64,000 nucleotides of DNA from Selenomonadales bacterium (GTDB lineage: Bacteria > Bacillota > Negativicutes > Selenomonadales > Selenomonadaceae). Shown one piece after another: positions 1 to 7,211 of this stretch. A program made the translations under genes and the position numbers. The notes under the pieces were generated by a model. The model saw nothing but the letters and a program-made list of their open reading frames with translations. It had not been told where the DNA came from and made no database searches. Where the stretch lies: assembly GCA_900769615.1 (NCBI GenBank), contig CAAGHH010000026.1, forward strand, positions 1 through 64,000. The letters are read 5' to 3'. How positions within the stretch are numbered: the stretch's first letter is position 1; each line of letters opens with the position of its first letter.

Positions 1-38
1 CCAAGTGAGTACCACGAAAAACTGGTTGGAGCTGCATG

Positions 39-69
39 AAAAAAGCTGCTCGCATTAGTTGCGAGCAGC
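39..69 (-). terminator. Intrinsic terminator of the leftward nuclease operon
   Basis: A perfect 9-bp stem (45-53 with 61-69, loop ATTAGTT) is preceded on the + strand by six A residues (39-44), which become a U-run after the hairpin on the minus strand. This suits termination of the leftward gene ending at 146. A T-rich stretch on the other side could make it bidirectional. Nothing else is recognisable in bases 1-145. Confidence 0.7.
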
Positions 70-145
70 AATGAATATTTTTATTTTTTTACCTGTCCAC
101 TTGACGGGGAGCACACCACAGTGATCGATGGCTTTTATCTTGTTT

Positions 146-1252
146 TTATAAGTGAAGATTTCTCCAAATTGTTTTGACATTAGTTGATGTATTGATGTCG
201 TCAATATAGGTGTTTAAATCACGGTAAAAACCAATGCGTCCTTCGGGAATCATCATTTGCAGAATATTTGCCATCCACTCGAAAATATCCCAATAATAAT
301 AAATGACATCTTGATATTCATAGTAGCCGAGATACCCATGCATTCCACTTGAATGCATATCAGTGGGGCAGTCTTCTTTACGACAAATAACTATGATTTC
401 ATGAATATTAGCATTATTTTCATCGTTATAAATGGAGACACAATCAAATGAGTCTCGTATACGTGCTAAGTCAAAGTGCTTTACTGTGACTTCATAAACC
501 TTGTAAATAACTCCTTCTGTACTTTCCTCATTGATATCACCAGGCTTTTTACTTGTTGTGCTAGTAACGGAAGCCCTGTCATCGCCACCAGTTACTACGA
601 TTCCTGTATTCATAGACTTATGATAGTTTTTGAGAAGGTATGCTGCAATTCGCTGAGGAGTGTTTCCTGCGTCGGGGGCCTTTACAATAAGCTCGTAGCA
701 AAGATGGTATAGAAAATTTGAATCCGCGAAAAATTCAATATCAACAGATAGATTTTGAAGGCTTCGGGTATGTGCCATTAATCTACGAAGAAGGGCTATT
801 CCAACAGTATCTAGACAATCATTAATTGTGTCTGTTGACACACCCTCAATATAATTGATTAACTCTACGACTCCTTCTGCAGCGGTAAACGGTTTCCGTT
901 GGGCTGCCCAGGTCATGTCAAGCCCAACGGCAGATTTTGCTACATTCAATGGACCAGATTTGCGGTGAGGGATATTTTTCTCAATTAGGAATTCTTTAAT
1001 AGGGCCTTCGTAGATAGCTCGAGGATGGCAGTCATAAAATCTAGCAGAGGCTCGAAATGACCTATCGAGTTTCATGCCTACTATGACTACGAGCAATATT
1101 TCCCTAAAGCCCCAAGCGGAAGTTGAAAACAACTTGTCCATCGAGGACGAGAATGGAGATTCGTCAATGATGAATGTATCATTGATAGCTCTGTTATAAA
1201 GTGAATCTAGAATATCTCGTACATTGTTGTTTCTTTCGTCAGTGGACCTCAT
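146..1252 (-). CDS. SacI-family-like restriction endonuclease (putative)
   Basis: This 368-residue protein is the second gene of a two-gene leftward operon. Its start overlaps the stop of the upstream glycosylase gene (ATGA) and has a GGGAGG ribosome site, so the two are probably translationally coupled. A segment around residues 232-260 reads KKPGDI followed about 14 residues later by YEVTVK, which fits an acidic/ExxxK nuclease centre. The N-terminal half contains YEGPIKEFLIEKNIPH and SGPLNVAK, which I associate from memory with SacI-type restriction endonucleases. No cognate methyltransferase is adjacent, which is odd for a type II enzyme. The family call is inference; a different nuclease fold is possible. 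Confidence 0.5.
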   Translation of the reverse strand: MRSTDERNNNVRDILDSLYNRAINDTFIIDESPFSSSMDKLFSTSAWGFREILLVVIVGMKLDRSFRASARFYDCHPRAIYEGPIKEFLIEKNIPHRKSGPLNVAKSAVGLDMTWAAQRKPFTAAEGVVELINYIEGVSTDTINDCLDTVGIALLRRLMAHTRSLQNLSVDIEFFADSNFLYHLCYELIVKAPDAGNTPQRIAAYLLKNYHKSMNTGIVVTGGDDRASVTSTTSKKPGDINEESTEGVIYKVYEVTVKHFDLARIRDSFDCVSIYNDENNANIHEIIVICRKEDCPTDMHSSGMHGYLGYYEYQDVIYYYWDIFEWMANILQMMIPEGRIGFYRDLNTYIDDINTSTNVKTIWRNLHL

Positions 1253-1911
1253 ATGGAATAACCTCCCTTAAATAAATGAAATTCTGATTTTGTAAAACCC
1301 ATGTCCAGTGCTCGATATAAAAAACGGGCACCTATGGATGAATACGGCTTCCATTTTCTACATTTATGCTCAACAGATTTTTTGCTGGTATCATTGGTCT
1401 TATACATCCAACGATAACTTTGTAAAAATGCGCCATCTTCCCAAGGCAAGATATCTAGGCGATTCAGCACGAAAATCAAATACATCTTCGCTGTCCAGCT
1501 ACCTATACCACGGATTCTTGTGAGGGTAGCCGTTACTTCTGAATTCGTCTGCTCTGCCAAGTTTGCTAAAACTAAATCGTCGGACATTATGACATTCGTG
1601 ACGTTTCTAATGTATTCTACCTTTGATTTTGAGGTACCGATGGAGCGGATTTCGTCATCAGATAGTTTGGCTACTGTTTGGGGAGATATGCTGTCACCGC
1701 ACAAATCCGCCAACCGAGCGTAAATCTTCAGTCCAGCCTTCATGGATAACATCTGCTCAATAATCTCGTGTACCAGGAATGCATAGCCGTCTGTATACGG
1801 AGAGTAGGTGATTGTGCCAACCATCGATATGACCTTGGCCAGTCGTTTATCCTTTCGGCATAGATATTGGACAGATGGTGTATTCATGTCGAGGGTAATT
1901 ACATCCGGCAT
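1249..1911 (-). CDS. HhH-GPD DNA glycosylase (AlkA / 3-methyladenine type)
   Basis: This 220-residue protein belongs to the helix-hairpin-helix-GPD superfamily, which flips damaged or modified bases out of DNA and cuts the N-glycosidic bond. The hairpin motif IRGIGSWTA lies at residues 133-141, and the Asp of PWEDGAF (about D159) is where the catalytic Asp is expected. The C-terminal WKPYSSIGARFLYRALD matches the family's last helices. No Fe-S cysteine cluster is seen, so it is AlkA-like rather than Nth/MutY-like. AAGGAG sits at good spacing before the ATG. It is shorter than E. coli AlkA, lacking an N-terminal domain. Pairing with a nuclease gene suggests a role against foreign or modified DNA rather than housekeeping repair (inference). 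Confidence 0.78.
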   Translation of the reverse strand: MPDVITLDMNTPSVQYLCRKDKRLAKVISMVGTITYSPYTDGYAFLVHEIIEQMLSMKAGLKIYARLADLCGDSISPQTVAKLSDDEIRSIGTSKSKVEYIRNVTNVIMSDDLVLANLAEQTNSEVTATLTRIRGIGSWTAKMYLIFVLNRLDILPWEDGAFLQSYRWMYKTNDTSKKSVEHKCRKWKPYSSIGARFLYRALDMGFTKSEFHLFKGGYSI

Positions 1912-2071
1912 GACGTTGCTCCTTATACAGTATAGTTGATTTATTCAATATTTCGTTATCACCGAAACTGAGATTATGTGTTTACGGTTCTTCAAAATCC
2001 TTGACTAAAGGTTTGTGCAGCCTTATGATGCCCAAAGCTATGATAAGTCACAGATTTGATAAAACACACTT

Positions 2072-2077
2072 ATTATA
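2072..2077 (-). promoter_or_regulatory. Possible -10 box for the glycosylase-nuclease operon
   Basis: On the minus strand a TATAAT hexamer lies about 160 bases upstream of the glycosylase start. No good -35 box is seen at 17 bases, so support is weak. The rest of the 1912-2153 gap is A+T-rich and holds no gene I can recognise. Confidence 0.3.
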
Positions 2078-2153
2078 TCACAAATTTTCGGTTAATTCTA
2101 CAGGATAAATCATTTTCGCTGCTAAACCTATTTCATAATGTCTTTACTGTCTA

Positions 2154-2182
2154 TTGACAGTGTACATTGGCAAGCGTATACT
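2154..2182 (+). promoter_or_regulatory. Sigma-70 promoter of the HTH-protease gene
   Basis: A consensus TTGACA (2154-2159) and a TATACT (2177-2182) are separated by exactly 17 bases. Transcription would start near 2189, giving a leader of about 65 bases to the TTG start at 2255. The -10 box sits inside the long palindrome described separately, so the promoter is very likely repressible. Confidence 0.85.
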
Positions 2183-2224
2183 AATGCTTGGTTAACGAAG
2201 CTTAACTAAGCATTAGTATGCCAA
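2167..2224. promoter_or_regulatory. Long palindromic operator over the -10 and start region
   Basis: Bases 2179-2218 form a 40-bp inverted repeat: an uninterrupted 11-bp outer arm, one mismatch, then 5 more paired bases (16 of 17 positions). Beyond it TTGGCA (2167-2172) and TGCCAA (2219-2224) are again complementary. The palindrome covers the -10 box and the expected transcription start of a gene encoding its own HTH domain. That is the usual layout of an autorepressed operator. It lacks a T-run, and most of its left arm lies upstream of the start, so it is not a terminator. Confidence 0.7.
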
Positions 2225-2254
2225 TTGAAGGGGATTGGTAAGGGGGAATCGTAC

Positions 2255-4108
2255 TTGGCACAATCAGTGAAAGTGTATTTTCAAGAAGAACATGAGGATG
2301 AAATTTACGATGCCATCCGTAGTCGCATCGGTGAGCACCCAGAGGAACTCGAAGAAAGTTTTAGTGATCTACATCGCATGGGCGAGCTTACCTTGGAAGA
2401 AATCAAGGTAATGAATGTTTACACGGAGTGGAATTCTGAAAATGAGTTACAATTTGAAATTTCCGCGTGTGCTACGGTAGACTGCGATGAGGGGAATCAT
2501 CATTACGATGACACGCGCAGTACATATAAATGGTATACTGTCAAGGGAACTGGTAGTTTGGACAACCTGTTGGAGGATTTCAGTATTCAAAATGTCGCGC
2601 CTTACCTCAAGGGAAAACGCCATTCTGCTCGTGCATTGAAGGATACCTTTGTTCCGGATATCAAAAAGGAGAATCTGGATAATGTTGCAGAATGGGTTCT
2701 GACGAGGTACTATCCAGAGGCTCTTAAGCAGCCGATGGCAATAGATACAGATATTCTCCTAAAAAGGATGGGGCTTTTCAAGATAGAGCGCAGGATTTCA
2801 AAGGATGCTTCTGTTTTTTGGCGTATATACTTTGAAGATGCTGAATCTGCGTTCTACAATGATGATACAGAAAGACTGGAAACGGTGCCGGTCAAGGCCG
2901 GGACAATTATGGTGGACCCTATGGTGTTCTTTTTGAGGAATATGGGGTCTGTCAATAATACCATCATACATGAATGCATTCATTGGTTATTTCATAGGCC
3001 GCTGTTTGTGCTTGAAAAGATATCAGATTCTTCCCTTAAGCAAATTGATTGTGCTATTGCCGGCGGCATCCGTGGACGGAAGTGGTCGACAGCAAGGACG
3101 ATTGAGTGGCAGGCAAATGCACTGACACCAAGGATTCAAATGCCCGCTCGGACATTCCGTAAGAAGGCGGATGCTCTTATTGTGAAGGCATTAAACGATT
3201 ACGAGACAGATTCGCTGTTGGATGTAATTGAAACAGTAATAGAGCAGTTGGCTGAATTTTTCGAGGTGTCCAAGCTGTCGGCAAAAATACGCATGATAGA
3301 ACTTGGCTATGAAGTTGCCAGAGGTGCATTCATTTACATTGATGGTAAGTATGTACGGCCTTACGGCTATAAGGCGGGATTCCTGCAAGATAACCAAACA
3401 TTCTCAATTGGTGTCAAGGATTTTTTACGATTGAGTTTGCAGGATTATGACTTGAGGGAAGATAAGCGTAGTCTTGAATATGTCTATGTAGATTCGCATT
3501 TGGTTTATGATAGGCCAAAGTATGTTAACCATACAGATAATGGTGTGGAAATGACACCATATGCATTGTCTCATATGGATGAATGCTGTTTAGTATTCAA
3601 TTTGGAACTTGACTCGCAAATAGAAGAAGATAGGTATCATTCTATATGCTATTTGAACAGGGATGAGGATAACGGATTGGTGTTCAATCTGGAGTTTTCA
3701 GCTGGTCTGGACAATGCGGGAAAAATATCGCAGGATGAGGCAGAACTTAGGGAACTTAATGCGGCATATGATATGCTTGATGAATTGCCAGGTAATTATG
3801 CAAAAGCATTAGCTGTGCTTGTCGAAAAAAGTGGAATGGATAAGGACGAGATTGCTGATGAGATGTGCGTTTCGACTAAGACAGTTAACCGTATTTTGAA
3901 TGGTGAAGCTGGTAGTATAGAGAATTTGGCATATTTTTGCTTGTCGCTCCAGCTTCATCCGGTTCTCAGTGAATATCTGATAGAGCGTTCTCCTTGGAAT
4001 TTTGATATGCGTAACAAGGAACATCGTGCCTTGCGAGAAGTGCTCAGACATTTCTATGGACATAAGATGTCCTATATTCGTGAGAGAATTTCAAAATTAA
4101 CTGCATAG
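2255..4108 (+). CDS. ImmA/IrrE-like metalloprotease with C-terminal HTH
   Basis: TTG at 2255 is chosen because AGGGGG lies 8 bases upstream; an in-frame TTG at 2225 lacks this. The product has 617 residues. HECIH at about residues 239-243 is a zinc-protease HExxH motif, and a later IEWQAN segment supplies the likely third ligand, as in ImmA/IrrE proteases that cleave repressors after DNA damage. Near residues 525-560 there is a helix-turn-helix (KDEIADEMCVSTKTVNRIL). Protease and DNA-binding functions are thus in one chain, much longer than classical ImmA. It is divergent from the glycosylase-nuclease operon and could be a prophage switch protein or the regulator of that operon (inference). 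Confidence 0.72.
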   Translation: MAQSVKVYFQEEHEDEIYDAIRSRIGEHPEELEESFSDLHRMGELTLEEIKVMNVYTEWNSENELQFEISACATVDCDEGNHHYDDTRSTYKWYTVKGTGSLDNLLEDFSIQNVAPYLKGKRHSARALKDTFVPDIKKENLDNVAEWVLTRYYPEALKQPMAIDTDILLKRMGLFKIERRISKDASVFWRIYFEDAESAFYNDDTERLETVPVKAGTIMVDPMVFFLRNMGSVNNTIIHECIHWLFHRPLFVLEKISDSSLKQIDCAIAGGIRGRKWSTARTIEWQANALTPRIQMPARTFRKKADALIVKALNDYETDSLLDVIETVIEQLAEFFEVSKLSAKIRMIELGYEVARGAFIYIDGKYVRPYGYKAGFLQDNQTFSIGVKDFLRLSLQDYDLREDKRSLEYVYVDSHLVYDRPKYVNHTDNGVEMTPYALSHMDECCLVFNLELDSQIEEDRYHSICYLNRDEDNGLVFNLEFSAGLDNAGKISQDEAELRELNAAYDMLDELPGNYAKALAVLVEKSGMDKDEIADEMCVSTKTVNRILNGEAGSIENLAYFCLSLQLHPVLSEYLIERSPWNFDMRNKEHRALREVLRHFYGHKMSYIRERISKLTA

Positions 4109-4135
4109 GGACACTTCGTGTCCATGAAAATGGCG

Positions 4136-4182
4136 AAAAAGCGCCCTTTGACGATATAAATTATCGTTGGAGGGCGCTTTTT
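4136..4182 (+). terminator. Strong, probably bidirectional terminator
   Basis: A 12-base arm beginning AAAAAGCGCCC (from 4136) pairs with its complement ending GGGCGCTTTTT (to 4182), and an inner stem (GACGATA/TATCGTT with small mismatches) extends it. A-run and T-run flanks suit both directions. A smaller hairpin (GGACAC/GTGTCC, 4109-4123) lies just after the protease stop. This insulates the regulator from the prophage early operon. Confidence 0.85.
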
Positions 4183-4283
4183 CCGTGTATTTATGCGGGA
4201 TGATGGTTGGACACGGGCTGTCCGACACCATGCAGCTGTTCTTGCTACAATTGAATCATCGAAAATAAATCATCTGTCAAAGA

Positions 4284-4384
4284 GGTTGCAACCTAGGCAG
4301 GGATACCATACGGAATTTTCACTTACCACGTCAAAGCGTGGGGGGAAAGTTGCCGGGGTAGCCTTCCTTTGTTGCAGCCTTTTT
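4284..4384 (+). ncRNA. Structured leader RNA of the prophage early operon
   Basis: Nested complementary segments define one folded domain: GGTTGCAAC (4284-4292) with GTTGCAGCC (4371-4379), AGGC (4295-4298) with GCCT (4361-4364), TACC (4304-4307) with GGTA (4357-4360), and an apical CCACG-TCAAAG-CGTGG hairpin (4326-4341). The outer stem runs straight into TTTTT (4380-4384), so it could also act as an attenuator. Short open frames across it have no ribosome site or protein likeness. Its place at the head of an operon containing a DUF2800 gene recalls the published DUF2800 RNA motif, but I cannot confirm the match. No other gene lies between 4183 and 4466. Confidence 0.6.
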
Positions 4385-4408
4385 AGCTGGACGGGTACGT
4401 GCATCCCT

Positions 4409-4466
4409 GTGCTGTTTCGTTGGTTTTCCTTGTCTGGGTAGCTCCTCGGCAAGGAGGAACAGCATC
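4409..4466 (+). promoter_or_regulatory. Ribosome-site-sequestering hairpin
   Basis: CTCCT (4442-4446) pairs with AGGAG (4452-4456) and covers the AAGGAGG ribosome site (4451-4457) of the gene starting at 4467. A second arm, GTGCTGTT at about 4409-4416, is complementary (one G-U) to AACAGCAT just before the start codon. Translation of the sigma-like gene may therefore depend on leader folding. Confidence 0.5.
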
Positions 4467-5003
4467 ATGGATATGGTTCGCATTTATGTCAGCAATAAAA
4501 TCGTTACGGTGGAGAAAAAGCAGTTCAAACGGTGGCAACGCAAATATCATAGGTTTTACTACATCAAAGAGCGTGGGCTTTATGTACCAGTGTCAGAAGA
4601 TTTCTACACATTGATTATGCGGCCACAGTGGATTGAAGAGAAAGCGGAACAGCGTAGCATGGATTGTATATATAAAGGAACTGATCAGTGTGATGGCATT
4701 TGTGATGGCTGTACTAATCCAGTATATCGGCAGTATTCGCTGAATCGGATGGAAGAGGATGGTGCCAAGGATGTCCCCTGTCACAGGGATTTAGCGAAAG
4801 ATTACCTAAAAAAGGTGGCAATAGAGGAACTGCATGAAGCTATAGACCAGCTGGATGATGAAGACTATGACTTGCTGGGCGTACTGATTGGTGACGAAAC
4901 GGAACGCGATGCTGCCGCCAGAACGGGACGGTCTAAGAGTGGCGTTCATAAGAGAAAAGTGCGCATTTTAAATTTTTTGAAGAAAAAAATGTTCGAAGGG
5001 TGA
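4467..5003 (+). CDS. Phage sigma-like regulator with Cys cluster and region-4 HTH
   Basis: First gene of the early operon, 178 residues, ATG at 4467. Residues 118-172 resemble sigma region 4 (long helix, acidic linker, then AARTGRSKSGVHKRKVRIL as recognition helix). A cluster of cysteines (about C67, C75, C79, C82) suggests a small metal-binding site before it. No regions 1-3 are visible, so it is sigma-like rather than a complete sigma factor. Its stop codon lies inside the first copy of a repeated non-coding element that also precedes two other prophage units, so it is a candidate for the factor that recognises that element (inference). Confidence 0.65.
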   Translation: MDMVRIYVSNKIVTVEKKQFKRWQRKYHRFYYIKERGLYVPVSEDFYTLIMRPQWIEEKAEQRSMDCIYKGTDQCDGICDGCTNPVYRQYSLNRMEEDGAKDVPCHRDLAKDYLKKVAIEELHEAIDQLDDEDYDLLGVLIGDETERDAAARTGRSKSGVHKRKVRILNFLKKKMFEG

Positions 5004-5044
5004 CCAAAGGGGGCAATAATGTCCTCTTTATAGTGAAGGGGGAA
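4999..5044 (+). promoter_or_regulatory. Dispersed element A, copy 1 of 3
   Basis: GGTGACC (from 4999) and GTCCTCTT (from 5021) are 22 bases apart start to start, followed by TATAGTGAAGGGG. The same blocks with identical spacing occur at 9205 and 39934. This copy precedes the small genes at 5051 and 5143. Promoter or operator function is inferred. Confidence 0.6.
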
Positions 5045-5050
5045 TGCGAA

Positions 5051-5146
5051 ATGCAAAATTCTAAGTATGCAGCGGCAGTCCTTTTGGTTATCAGCCTGAT
5101 GGCCAGGAACGCCGCACGGAAAATTTTGAGGAGGTACCGCAAATGA
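5051..5146 (+). CDS. Small membrane-segment phage protein (31 aa)
   Basis: A short frame with an AAGGGGG ribosome site about 8 bases before ATG 5051. It encodes 31 residues with a hydrophobic stretch (AAAVLLVISLMA) followed by a basic tail. Its TGA overlaps the next gene's ATG (ATGATG), which supports real translation and coupling. Function is not recognised. Confidence 0.5.
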   Translation: MQNSKYAAAVLLVISLMARNAARKILRRYRK

Positions 5147-5469
5147 TGAAGCAAGACGAAATGCAGACGCTGGCAAGCGTAGTGGACAGCATGCACAAAC
5201 TGGCTGAGGGGCTGGAAACGCTGGCGATTTATCTGTTGCGTGATGCTGGTGATGAACAGGCAGTATCGGACGTAAAGGCAACAGAAGAGGTTAAGCCTGC
5301 TCAGCCTGAGGTGACGCTGGAAGAAGTCCGGGCAGTTTTGGCAGATAAAAGCAGTTCTGGGCATACAGACGAGGTGCGTAAGCTCCTGCAGGAGTTTGGT
5401 GCTGCAAAACTTTCGGCGGTAGATCCTAAAGATTATGCAGCCCTCAAGGCCAAAGCGGAGGTGCTTTGA
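5143..5469 (+). CDS. Conserved phage protein of unknown function (early operon)
   Basis: 108 residues beginning MMKQDEMQTL with GAGG upstream. The N-terminal half looks alpha-helical. The C-terminal half (about 55-108) contains VTLEEVRAVLADKSSSGHTDEV and a KLLQEFGAAKLS segment, a helical pattern common in short genes just before DUF2800 in Firmicutes phages. There is no catalytic motif. Position between the sigma-like gene and the replication block suggests a replication or recombination accessory role, but this is only context. Confidence 0.6.
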   Translation: MMKQDEMQTLASVVDSMHKLAEGLETLAIYLLRDAGDEQAVSDVKATEEVKPAQPEVTLEEVRAVLADKSSSGHTDEVRKLLQEFGAAKLSAVDPKDYAALKAKAEVL

Positions 5470-5470
5470 G

Positions 5471-6604
5471 ATGGCGGCAAGAGCACATGCAAAATTGTCT
5501 CCCTCAGGGGCAGACCGGTGGCTTATTCACTGCACACCGTCAGCAAGCCTTGAAGCGCAGTTTCCTAACTCAGCTGGGGAGGCAGCAGAAGAAGGCACAG
5601 CGGCTCATGCCCTGTGTGAGCACAAGCTGAAGAAGGCTCTGAAACGCCGGAGCCGCCGTCCCCATTCGGATTTTGATTCTGATGAGATGGAAGAATGCGC
5701 TGATGGTTATGTGGCCTTTGTGCTGGAGCAGATGCAGGAAATTCCCCATGCCATGGTGTGTATTGAGCAAAAACTGGACTTGAGAGAATTTGTGCCAGAG
5801 TCCTTCGGTACAGCAGACTGCCTTATTGTAGGTGATGGCATTCTTCATGTCATTGACTTCAAATATGGTCTTGGGGTGCTGGTGGATACCGAGCACAATC
5901 CGCAGATGATGCTTTATGCACTGGGAGCACTGACCATGTTTGGCAGTCTCTACGATGTGGCCGAGGTCAAAATGTCCATCTACCAGCCACGCCGTGAGAA
6001 CGTATCCACTTGGTCTATCTCTGCCGATGAAATTATGGCCTGGGCCGAGAAAACGGTAAAGCCCAGAGCACAGCTGGCATTTAAGGGTGAAGGCGAGTTT
6101 GCGGCAGGTGTCTGGTGCCAGTTCTGCCGGGCATCTCCCCGTTGCAGGGCAAGAGCCGAAGCCCAGCTGACTGTGGCGCAGGATGAGTTTCGCCTGCCAC
6201 CACTATTAACAGATGAGGAGATAGCAGACCTGCTGCCTCGATTGCCGGAACTGGTCAAGTGGGCGAATGCGATTTCTGCTTATGCCTTAGAGTCAGCAGT
6301 CAACCATGGCAAGAAATGGTCGGGCTACAAACTTGTGGCAGGTCGTTCTGTCAGAAAATATGCTGACGAGGAAAAGGTGGCTGAAGCCGCAAAATCTGCT
6401 GGTTTCAAGGACATCTTCGAACACAAACTCATCACCCTTACAAGTATGGAAAAACTGATGGGCAAGGCAACATTCAACGAGGTCTTAGGCGGTTTGATTA
6501 TAAAGCCGCAAGGCAAGCCGACACTTGTGCCAGAGAGCGACAAGCGTCCGGCAATAGATGTAGTTTCAGAGTTTACGAATTTGGAGGAAAAAGAAAATGG
6601 CTAA
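5471..6604 (+). CDS. DUF2800 protein, RecB/Cas4-like nuclease fold
   Basis: 377 residues from ATG 5471 (GGAGGTG upstream). The N-terminus (LSPSGADRWLIHCTPSASLE) and GTAAHALCE are typical of DUF2800, a PD-(D/E)XK group related to RecB/Cas4 exonucleases. GTADCLIVGDGILHVIDFKYG supplies the D and DxK catalytic signature (about residues 113-133). The Cys set WCQFC...RC near residue 215, with an N-terminal Cys, could hold an Fe-S cluster as in Cas4/AddB. It probably acts in phage recombination or end processing with the adjacent DUF2815 protein, whose start overlaps its stop by 8 bases. Confidence 0.82.
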   Translation: MAARAHAKLSPSGADRWLIHCTPSASLEAQFPNSAGEAAEEGTAAHALCEHKLKKALKRRSRRPHSDFDSDEMEECADGYVAFVLEQMQEIPHAMVCIEQKLDLREFVPESFGTADCLIVGDGILHVIDFKYGLGVLVDTEHNPQMMLYALGALTMFGSLYDVAEVKMSIYQPRRENVSTWSISADEIMAWAEKTVKPRAQLAFKGEGEFAAGVWCQFCRASPRCRARAEAQLTVAQDEFRLPPLLTDEEIADLLPRLPELVKWANAISAYALESAVNHGKKWSGYKLVAGRSVRKYADEEKVAEAAKSAGFKDIFEHKLITLTSMEKLMGKATFNEVLGGLIIKPQGKPTLVPESDKRPAIDVVSEFTNLEEKENG

Positions 6605-7148
6605 CAATCTTAAGACAAAAGTAATCACCGGTATCGTTCGTCTCAGCTATGAGCATGTGTGGGAGCCTGCCAGTATCAATGGCGGGGAGCCGAAGTATTC
6701 TGCATCGCTTATTATCCCTAAGAGCGACAAGAAGACCGTAAAAGCTATTGAGGAGGCCGTTGAGGCTGCTATCACCGAAGGCATTGGCAAGTTTGGCGGC
6801 AAGAAGCCAAACAAAGCTGCACTGAAACTGCCTCTCCGTGATGGGGATACGGAGCGCGAGGATGAGGCATATAAGGATGCCTTCTTCATCAATGCCAATA
6901 GCAAAACGGCTCCACAGATTGTCGACCGTGCCGTGCGTCCTATTCTGGATAGGAACGAGGTTTATAGCGGTTGCTATGTCCGTGCCTCGATTTCCCTTTA
7001 TGCATTTAACAGCAATGGCAACAAGGGCGTTGCCTGTGGGCTGAATAATTTGCAGAAGGTTAAGGATGGTGAGCCTTTGGGCGGGCGTACCAGTGCCACG
7101 GATGATTTCACCGCTTTGGACGGTGCAGACGATGACTTCCTGTCCTAA
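6597..7148 (+). CDS. DUF2815 protein, ssDNA-binding-like
   Basis: 183 residues, beginning MANNLKTKVITGIVRLSYEH and ending in an acidic tail (DDFTALDGADDDFLS) like that of single-strand DNA-binding proteins. DUF2815 proteins have an OB-like fold related to T7 gp2.5. The ATG at 6597 overlaps the upstream stop. It probably coats ssDNA during phage replication and works with the downstream polymerase and the upstream RecB-like nuclease. Confidence 0.8.
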   Translation: MANNLKTKVITGIVRLSYEHVWEPASINGGEPKYSASLIIPKSDKKTVKAIEEAVEAAITEGIGKFGGKKPNKAALKLPLRDGDTEREDEAYKDAFFINANSKTAPQIVDRAVRPILDRNEVYSGCYVRASISLYAFNSNGNKGVACGLNNLQKVKDGEPLGGRTSATDDFTALDGADDDFLS

Positions 7149-7211
7149 AAGTAATTAAATTTTGCAGGGCGGCGGCTTTAGGGTCGCTGCCTTTTGCATA
7201 GGAGGCACAAA

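Noticed and set aside
4193..4614. Short open frames on both strands before the sigma-like gene
   Set aside because: They cross the structured RNA and the ribosome-site hairpin and encode low-complexity peptides.
4999..5044. Element A as a terminator hairpin
   Set aside because: Its blocks are not complementary to each other; the conserved spacing fits protein binding better.
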